Assembly (NCBI GenBank): GCA_038209965.1
Contig: JBBQXF010000136.1
Span: 1 to 12,559, forward strand
DNA: 12,559 nucleotides
Origin: JALONO01 sp038209965
GTDB lineage: Bacteria; Bacteroidota; Bacteroidia; Cytophagales; Thermoflexibacteraceae
Reading direction: 5' to 3'
The notes beneath the pieces are model-generated. The model was not told the origin of the DNA and ran no database searches. It saw only the letters and a list, made by a program, of their open reading frames with translations. This document shows, piece by piece, positions 7,737-12,559 of this stretch. The first letter of the stretch is position 1, and each line of letters opens with the position of its first letter. Made by a program: the position numbers and the translations under genes.

Positions 7737-8384
7737 TTAGCGGCTCCGGGTTCCATTGAACACATAACTGGCCACTAAAGTACCATCGGTGATCCTGAAG
7801 GCCGAATAACGCAGGTTGAGCCCATTGCCGTTTACGGCGGCTATCCCGCTAAACCGGAACCCGGCGACCCGGTAGTCGAGGGCCAGGGCGTTGTCCTCGC
7901 CCACCACACCCAACCGGGGCGGAACGGCGTTGGTACCAGCCAAATCCACCAGCACATCCAGCGGGCCGATGCCCTTCATTATTTGCACCAATACCCCGTT
8001 TTCGGTGAGGGCGCCTCCCCCGGCTGAAGTGACCATCGTGCCCCGGTAGAGCCCTTCCATCGTATCGCGGGGGTCGATGACGGTAATACTGAGCCGATCT
8101 GAGGCCTCGCCGCCTGGTCCCACCGCCCGCAATATGATGACAAAAATCCCACCGTCCTCGAAGATATATTCAAATTCACGATCAGTGGAGATCAGATTAC
8201 CTTGCACAAACCACTCGTAGGAAGTGGCATCCAAGGTTTGGTTGGTGAATTGTACCGTGCGGCCCACCCTTGGTGGGTTGGGCGCAAAAGAAAAAGCTAC
8301 TTGTGGTGGGTTGCCGCCCCGTGAACAGCCAAGGGAAAGCACCAATAACAGCAAGAAACAGGAATTTAGCCAACGTTTTTGCAT
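7737..8384 (-). CDS. PKD-domain lipoprotein with unassigned C-terminal domain
   Basis: A 215-aa exported lipoprotein. From ATG 8384 the signal sequence MQKRWLNSCFLLLLVLSLGC ends in a lipobox with Cys20; longer in-frame upstream starts would destroy it and cross the promoter. Residues about 27-105 form a PKD-like Ig-fold domain (FAPNPPRVGRTVQFTNQT, then SYEWFVQG and FEYIFEDGGIFVIILRAVGPGG). After a DTMEGLYRGTM linker, about 110-215 is a beta-rich domain I do not recognise. PKD domains usually mediate binding at the cell surface. It is the first gene of an operon with the beta-lactamase-like protein and the glycosyltransferase. Confidence 0.8.
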   Translation of the reverse strand: MQKRWLNSCFLLLLVLSLGCSRGGNPPQVAFSFAPNPPRVGRTVQFTNQTLDATSYEWFVQGNLISTDREFEYIFEDGGIFVIILRAVGPGGEASDRLSITVIDPRDTMEGLYRGTMVTSAGGGALTENGVLVQIMKGIGPLDVLVDLAGTNAVPPRLGVVGEDNALALDYRVAGFRFSGIAAVNGNGLNLRYSAFRITDGTLVASYVFNGTRSR

Positions 8385-8405
8385 TTTTGTCCCAAATTTA
8401 GGCCA

Positions 8406-8434
8406 CAAAGTTACAATAAAGCATTGTTTTCCAA
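8406..8434 (-). promoter_or_regulatory. Bacteroidota promoter of the minus-strand three-gene operon
   Basis: Read on the minus strand, TTG (8434-8432), 18 bases, then TAACTTTG (8413-8406) matches the TTG/TAnnTTTG consensus. It ends about 20 bases upstream of ATG 8384, giving a short leader. It lies in the 93-base gap between divergent genes. Confidence 0.65.
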
Positions 8435-8477
8435 CCACTCTTTTACGGGGGGATTTTTCAATTCCAACACCTTGTCC

Positions 8478-9161
8478 ATGAAACGATCCGAAATAAACCA
8501 TTTATTGAGCGAGGCCGTCGCCTTTTTTGGGAAGCACCGCTTTCATTTGCCCCCCTTTGCCGCATGGACTCCCAGCCATTGGGCGGCCCAAACTGGGGTG
8601 GCCCAAGCCTTGGTATCGGCCAATCTGGGGTGGGACATCACCGATTTTGGCAGTGGCGACTTTGCCCGCCAAGGCCTCGTCCTGTTCACCCTCCGCAATG
8701 GGCTCGCGCCCACGAAGGCCCACATTGCCAAGGATTACGCCGAGAAAATCATGATGGTGCGGGAAAATCAGTGTACGCCCACCCATTTCCACCACGTCAA
8801 AATGGAGGACATCATCAACCGGGGCGGGGGGATCTTGGTGGTCCAGCTCTGGAACAGCGGCGATCGGAACGGACTGTCCCCTGCGCCCGTGCACGTGGAA
8901 GTGGACGGGCTGGTGCAAGAAATTCCGGCGGGCGGCTGGGTGGAGCTGGGGCCCGGCAGCTCGGTGACCCTCCCGCCCCGGCTCTACCACCAGTTTTGGG
9001 GCAAGCCCGGCCACGGCCCGGTATTGGTGGGCGAAGTGAGCCGCGTCAACGATGACCATACCGATAATTATTTTTACCAGCCCGTGGGCCGCTTTCCGGT
9101 CATTGAGGAAGATGAGCCGCCCCTTCTCTGGCTCTCCAGCGATTATGCCAAGTTGGGATAG
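8478..9161 (+). CDS. D-lyxose ketol-isomerase (cupin sugar isomerase)
   Basis: A 227-aa cupin enzyme that interconverts D-lyxose and D-xylulose; related enzymes also act on D-mannose/D-fructose. From ATG 8478, His103, His105 and Glu110 (THFHHVKMED) and His171 (PRLYHQFWG) fall at the same numbers I recall for the metal ligands of the E. coli enzyme EcSI (H103, H105, E110, H171), so the start and length agree well. The VKMEDIINRGGG and VGEVSRVNDDHTDNYF segments are family signatures. The frame extends upstream to 8379, but that part covers the divergent promoter and is rejected. No signal peptide, so cytoplasmic. No clean promoter was found on this strand. It is followed after 408 bases by an MFS transporter, suggesting sugar uptake and isomerisation. 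Confidence 0.92.
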   Translation: MKRSEINHLLSEAVAFFGKHRFHLPPFAAWTPSHWAAQTGVAQALVSANLGWDITDFGSGDFARQGLVLFTLRNGLAPTKAHIAKDYAEKIMMVRENQCTPTHFHHVKMEDIINRGGGILVVQLWNSGDRNGLSPAPVHVEVDGLVQEIPAGGWVELGPGSSVTLPPRLYHQFWGKPGHGPVLVGEVSRVNDDHTDNYFYQPVGRFPVIEEDEPPLLWLSSDYAKLG

Positions 9162-9569
9162 ATGCAAAAGGGTTGACTGGCTGGGCAAACTCGCAGTAAA
9201 TGGCAAAAAATACGACAACCGCCCTTCGATGGGCTGATCAGCCGCTGCCAAAGCTGGCCAATTTCCCACTGCGGCCCCTCCAAACCGTGGACCGCTAACA
9301 CGGGGTTATTTTTTGGTGGGGTTATATTTAGGCTAAATTGTCAAAAAATCACCATATATTGAGATTTCAGCATCATTTTATAGCCTTAAAATGATAATTT
9401 GCTGTTATTTTTCGTGATCTAGACCCAAAAACACTACTTTCGCTTTGCCGTGCTTACTTGGCCAAACCAACACCACCCAAATTTCACTTACTCAACCAGC
9501 GCGCCGCTGCTTTTTGCGCAAAGCCGCGATGAGGCACTAAGCTTTGGCCAACGTTAATCTTTGTCTCCC
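9162..9569 (+). other. Long intergenic region between isomerase and transporter
   Basis: No gene is visible. The first 130 bases are GC-rich; CCGTG (9285-9289) and CACGG (9299-9303) can form a short stem followed by a T-run, a weak candidate terminator for the isomerase. From about 9305 to 9420 it is AT-rich and holds the hairpin at 9372-9395. TTGGCCAAA (9458-9466) and its inverse (9543-9551) flank the last 80 bases before the transporter ATG. No TAnnTTTG promoter matches exactly. Confidence 0.5.
9372..9395. repeat. Small perfect inverted repeat upstream of the MFS gene
   Basis: ATCATTTTA (9372-9380) and TAAAATGAT (9387-9395) are exact inverse repeats with a 6-base spacer. It is about 175 bases upstream of ATG 9570 and could be an operator for a dimeric regulator or a weak hairpin. 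No role is proven. Confidence 0.45.
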
Positions 9570-10796
9570 ATGACCCAACTATACAATACCCCCCGTTTGT
9601 TTACTGGCTGTTGTGCCGCATTGAGTGCGGTAGCAGTTTCAGTGGTCACCCGGGCCAACATCATCCCGCTGGTAACCGCCGAATTTGGATTCACCAACGC
9701 CGAAATGGGCGCAGTGGCGGGCACGGCGTTTTGGGGGTTCGCCCTGGGCTTGGTGGCTGGCCCGTTCTGCGATCATTTGGGCATGGGCCGCATCTTGCGG
9801 GTGGCCCTCACTGCCCATTTGGTGGGTATTGCCCTGAGCATGACCGCCACCGGCTATCACTCCTTGTACGTGGGCACCTTGGCCATCGGTTTGGGCAACG
9901 GCCTGACCGCCTCGGTGGGCAACCCACTCATTGCCAATTTGTTCCGTGAACACCGGGCCGCCAAAATCAACCGCTTTCACGCTTGGTATCCCATTGCCAG
10001 CGTGCTGGGTGGCCTGACCGTATTCACCTTTACCCAAGCTCAGATCGGTTGGCGGTGGCAATTGGCCCTCATGCTCTTGCCGGTTGGCACGTACGCCACC
10101 TTGTTTTTTGGCCAATATTTCCCCCCTACCGAGCGCAAACAGATGGGCGCATCGGCCAAGGACATGGTGCAGGCCTGTGCCAGTCCGCTGTGCCTGTGCC
10201 TGCTGGGCTGCATCGCGCTGGGCAACCCCACCGAAGTGGCCACCACCCAGTGGGTTTCCGCCCTGTTTTCGGACACCGGCCTGCCGCCCATCCTATTGTT
10301 GGTGCTGGTTTGCGCCGCCATGGGCATGGGCCGTTATTTTGCCTCGCCCCTAGTGCGCCACACGGGCACCGAGGGCCTGCTCCTGCTCTCGGCCTTTTTG
10401 TCTTTTGGGGGGCTGTCGCTCATGGCCATCTCCCACGGGATCTGGGCGTTGGGGCCCGCCGCCCTGTTTGGCTATGGGGTGGGCTTTTTGATCCCGACCA
10501 CCTACGCTTTTTTGGCCGAAAACTTGCCCAAAGCCGGGGCATTGGGCACTTCGCTCTTGGCTGCGGTCGGCATGACTTCCACTTCGGTAATGGTGCGGCT
10601 CATTGGCTCCCATTATGACTGGCACATTGCCCAGTTTCAGGCCCAGGGAATGGCGCAGGGAATCGCCAAAATGGCCGCCGGATCAGCCACCCTCCAACTG
10701 GTCGCACTGATGCCACTGGTATTGGTGGCGGCTTACAGTGGGTTGGTCGTCTGGAAACGCCACCAGCGCACCTCTCTGCTCAAAACGGCGGGTTGA
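9570..10796 (+). CDS. MFS transporter, sugar/organic-acid type
   Basis: A 408-aa inner-membrane protein with about 12 hydrophobic segments, the size and pattern of the major facilitator superfamily. The first helices carry AVSVVTRANIIPLV and a GFALGLVAGPFCDHLGMGR segment, which occupies the place of the family's loop 2-3 signature (GxLaDrxGrr). A hydrophilic central loop near PPTERKQMGASAKDM splits the two six-helix halves. The start is ATG 9570; an in-frame TTG at 9561 adds only three residues. The C-terminal tail is basic (WKRHQRTSLL). The substrate cannot be read from the sequence; the preceding lyxose isomerase makes a pentose or hexose plausible, but the 408-base gap means they need not be cotranscribed. 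GC-rich like the genome core. Confidence 0.85.
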   Translation: MTQLYNTPRLFTGCCAALSAVAVSVVTRANIIPLVTAEFGFTNAEMGAVAGTAFWGFALGLVAGPFCDHLGMGRILRVALTAHLVGIALSMTATGYHSLYVGTLAIGLGNGLTASVGNPLIANLFREHRAAKINRFHAWYPIASVLGGLTVFTFTQAQIGWRWQLALMLLPVGTYATLFFGQYFPPTERKQMGASAKDMVQACASPLCLCLLGCIALGNPTEVATTQWVSALFSDTGLPPILLLVLVCAAMGMGRYFASPLVRHTGTEGLLLLSAFLSFGGLSLMAISHGIWALGPAALFGYGVGFLIPTTYAFLAENLPKAGALGTSLLAAVGMTSTSVMVRLIGSHYDWHIAQFQAQGMAQGIAKMAAGSATLQLVALMPLVLVAAYSGLVVWKRHQRTSLLKTAG

Positions 10797-10857
10797 TTGA
10801 GCGGGCGGGTTGCGGGCTATTTCGTCGTTGGTGAGGGCAACAGAGCGCCAGGGCTGC

Positions 10858-10909
10858 CGAAAGTCACCGACTTTCGCTTATTGCGGGTGCAAAGTCACCG
10901 ACTTTGCAC
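10858..10909. repeat. Tandem pair of hairpins sharing an AAAGTCACCGACTTT core
   Basis: CGAAAGTC (10858-10865)/GACTTTCG (10869-10876) and GTGCAAAGTC (10887-10896)/GACTTTGCAC (10900-10909) form perfect 8- and 10-bp stems around the same ACC loop. The core is repeated directly about 30 bases apart. They lie 60 bases after the transporter stop. They could act as a tandem terminator, although no T-tract follows, or be copies of a dispersed palindromic repeat. Confidence 0.65.
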
Positions 10910-11223
10910 AACGGGTGGTTTTTGGTGCGCTCAGCTAATACCATCAACGGGAAATAGCCTTTGGATCCAAGATGCACAGCTTGGGGAAACTGGGTTTCGC
11001 GGCCCGATATTTTTGCCATACTACCCTAGCCAAATCTACTGTGGGGCATGGGGCGACACCACTTTGGGGCTGGGTGCTGGTTTGCCATGCTGCCAAGGGC
11101 CATCCTCTTGGCAAAAGTGCCTGTATGGGGCTGACCTTGACACTTGGCGGCTGGGCCTTGCGTTGGCGGACAGATTGTTTAAAAGCTTAGCAAACCCCTT
11201 TCAAAATTAAATTTCGAAAATAA
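10910..11223. other. GC-rich non-coding stretch, possibly repeat-derived
   Basis: I do not call a gene here. The plus-strand open frame that covers the stretch (10797-11210) starts with a TTG directly after the transporter stop, runs through the hairpin pair and has no family-like pattern. TGCCAAG (11091-11097) and CTTGGCA (11107-11113) form a 7-bp stem. G/C-rich words such as GGGGCTG recur. It may be a structured repeat or a decayed gene. Composition drops sharply to AT-rich at about 11200. Confidence 0.4.
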
Positions 11224-11254
11224 TTTGAGTATCAAAATTTTTAATTTATGTTTG
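11224..11254 (+). promoter_or_regulatory. Strong Bacteroidota promoter for cmr1
   Basis: TTTG (11224-11227), exactly 19 bases, then TATGTTTG (11247-11254) is a full match to the Bacteroidota TTTG/TAnnTTTG promoter consensus. Transcription would start near 11260, giving a leader of about 120 bases before ATG 11383. It is the best promoter in the window and presumably drives the whole Cmr operon. Confidence 0.75.
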
Positions 11255-11318
11255 CAATATAGACAACATATAACTGTATGACCATAGAAATCAGAAGGTA
11301 ATCAGATACCCACTTCCG

Positions 11319-11382
11319 CAACTACTTACCAAAACCTTCCTATACATTTACACCACACTCTACAACAACCCCCAATCACTTC
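11319..11382 (+). other. G-free, C/A-rich leader of cmr1
   Basis: After the G at 11318 there is no G until the start codon at 11385, while C, A and T alternate. Such RNA cannot form G-C pairs with itself, so the leader is probably unstructured near the start codon. No Shine-Dalgarno sequence exists, as is common in Bacteroidota. Confidence 0.6.
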
Positions 11383-12558
11383 ATGCAAACCATCAAAACC
11401 ATCACATTCACTTGCGAAACGATAACGCCCATGTTCCTCTCAGGAGCTGATGGTACAACGCCCGAACTCCGACCGCCTTCGATTAAGGGTGCTTTACGGT
11501 TTTGGTGGCGAGCGATGAATGGGCATTTGGTAAATACTGAAAATGGAGGTATTCCCAATCTTTTAAAGGAGGACGAAAGACTTTTTGGAAGAGTAAATGG
11601 TGGTGGAAAAAGTAGTGTGTTGATAAGGGTTGCAAATATGAATGAAATTTTAATTGATGGAAGAAAACTACAAAGCTATGCTGATTATGATAGAAATAAT
11701 CGTAAAGTCCCATACAAGAAAGAGGGTTTAGCATATCTATACTATGTTCTATTGAATCAAAAATTACAAGGTTTGGAAGGTTTTGATGTAGAAACTACTT
11801 TTGATGTTACACTTTCGAGTGAAAATCAAAAAGATTTATTACAAGCTATCGCTTGTTTTTGGCTATTTGTCTATTTAGGTAGTATGGGTTCGAGAGCAAG
11901 ACGAGGGGCCGGGGCTATTGCAATTCGTAAGGATGGTATAAAAGGAAATATAGAAGTTTTTGAGAATACCTTATCCTTTCATAATAATACAGCAAACGAT
12001 ATTAGTTTTTTTGTCAATCAAAACTTGAATAACATAAAAACTGTTTTTGAAATCACAGCGAATCAGAAAGGCACAAAAGAGTATAGTAGCTTGTATAAAG
12101 CGCCTATCTTTATTAGTAAAAATGAAAAAACATATTGGTACGAAACTCTTGATGAAATTGGAGATATTATGAGAAAACTAAGAAAAGGTAAAGGGAATTT
12201 TAAGAGAAAAAACAGAACTTTCACAATGGACACACTTGATGAAAAAGCAGCATTTGGCTTGCCTATTAGAGTTCAAGATGATAATGAGCTTAATTTTTTA
12301 GGAAATGATTACAACAAACGGGCTTCCCCTATTTATATTTCAATAATAAAAAATGCAAATGATAAGTTTAATTGGATTGTTGTTCACTTACAAGGAGATT
12401 TTATGCCACCCAATAGCTCTCTTAATTTCGAGAGCATAAATACAAGAATGACTTATCCAAAAACAGTTTATCCTTTTCCTAAAGAAAAACCTACTTTACT
12501 TAATAAGTTTATAACTGAAATATCAAGTGCGACTATTTCAAATAAAATAACCATTTAA
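11383..12558 (+). CDS. cmr1: Type III-B CRISPR RAMP protein Cmr1
   Basis: A 391-aa subunit of the Cmr effector complex, which uses crRNA to cut complementary RNA and activate DNA cleavage and second-messenger signalling. In known complexes Cmr1 caps the end that holds the 3' part of the crRNA. The N-terminus ITPMFLSGADGTTPELRPPS followed by IKGALRFWWRA (residues 14-44) is the Cmr1 signature. A second glycine/arginine loop GSMGSRARRGAG (166-177) is the RAMP G-rich motif. The length fits the family. The gene is complete: its TAA is at 12556-12558, one base before the window ends. It is AT-rich, unlike the preceding 9 kb, and starts a new transcription unit with its own promoter, so it is probably the first gene of an imported cmr operon. 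cas10/cmr2 and the others are expected downstream but not visible here. Confidence 0.92.
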   Translation: MQTIKTITFTCETITPMFLSGADGTTPELRPPSIKGALRFWWRAMNGHLVNTENGGIPNLLKEDERLFGRVNGGGKSSVLIRVANMNEILIDGRKLQSYADYDRNNRKVPYKKEGLAYLYYVLLNQKLQGLEGFDVETTFDVTLSSENQKDLLQAIACFWLFVYLGSMGSRARRGAGAIAIRKDGIKGNIEVFENTLSFHNNTANDISFFVNQNLNNIKTVFEITANQKGTKEYSSLYKAPIFISKNEKTYWYETLDEIGDIMRKLRKGKGNFKRKNRTFTMDTLDEKAAFGLPIRVQDDNELNFLGNDYNKRASPIYISIIKNANDKFNWIVVHLQGDFMPPNSSLNFESINTRMTYPKTVYPFPKEKPTLLNKFITEISSATISNKITI

Positions 12559-12559
12559 C

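Noticed and set aside
8502..9269. 255-codon minus-strand frame opposite the lyxose isomerase
   Set aside because: The plus strand encodes a protein with exact metal-ligand positions; the opposite frame is compositional.
9435..9442. TACTTTCG as a -7 box for the MFS gene
   Set aside because: It has one mismatch to TAnnTTTG and no TTG at a suitable distance upstream.
9458..9551. TTGGCCAAA inverted pair before the MFS gene as an operator
   Set aside because: GGCCAA-type words are very common in this GC-rich core, so a 9-base match over 80 bases is weak evidence.
10858..10909. CRISPR repeats
   Set aside because: Only two copies, each a complete hairpin about 30 bases apart, with no spacer-like sequence series; not an array.
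10797..11210. 137-codon open frame after the MFS gene
   Set aside because: It starts with TTG directly after a stop, runs through two palindromic hairpins and shows no domain-like pattern; a competing 72-codon frame covers the same bases.

Overview
The window looks like a piece of a Bacteroidota chromosome (Cytophagales/Saprospirales-like, inferred from gene content and not from a marker gene). Evidence: a SusC-like outer-membrane barrel with an N-terminal carboxypeptidase-D-type domain, two lipoproteins, weak Shine-Dalgarno signals, and Bacteroidota-type promoters (TTG, 16-19 bases, TAnnTTTG) ahead of at least two transcription units. Composition is mosaic: about 1-2340 and 11200-12559 are AT-rich, while about 2400-11190 is clearly GC-richer. 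The two AT-rich ends carry the accessory (defence or mobile) genes and the middle carries ordinary cell-surface and sugar genes.

Region 1 (1-2400): an orphan C5-cytosine DNA methyltransferase follows a perfect AT-rich hairpin. Downstream are two copies of an attC-like or dispersed hairpin element (about 1471-1559 and 2266-2393) that bracket two small decayed genes. The first has a stop codon plus two compensating homopolymer indels; the second has an in-frame TAG. The layout resembles a fossil gene-cassette block.

Region 2 (2400-5530): a 943-residue signal-peptide-bearing outer-membrane beta-barrel protein, then two long hairpins at the junction with a convergent operon.

Region 3 (8384-5538, minus strand): a tight three-gene operon of a PKD-domain lipoprotein, a class A beta-lactamase-fold lipoprotein and a GT4 glycosyltransferase, driven by a recognisable promoter. 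This suggests a cell-envelope role.

Region 4 (8478-10796, plus strand): a D-lyxose ketol-isomerase with its full metal-ligand set, then, after a 408-base gap, an MFS transporter. Together they could import and isomerise a sugar. A pair of near-identical hairpins follows.

Region 5 (11200-12559): a strong promoter and a G-free leader precede cmr1, the RAMP subunit of a type III-B CRISPR effector. cmr1 is complete and ends one base before the window does; the rest of the Cmr locus should lie downstream. No CRISPR array, tRNA, rRNA, transposase or integrase is visible in the window.
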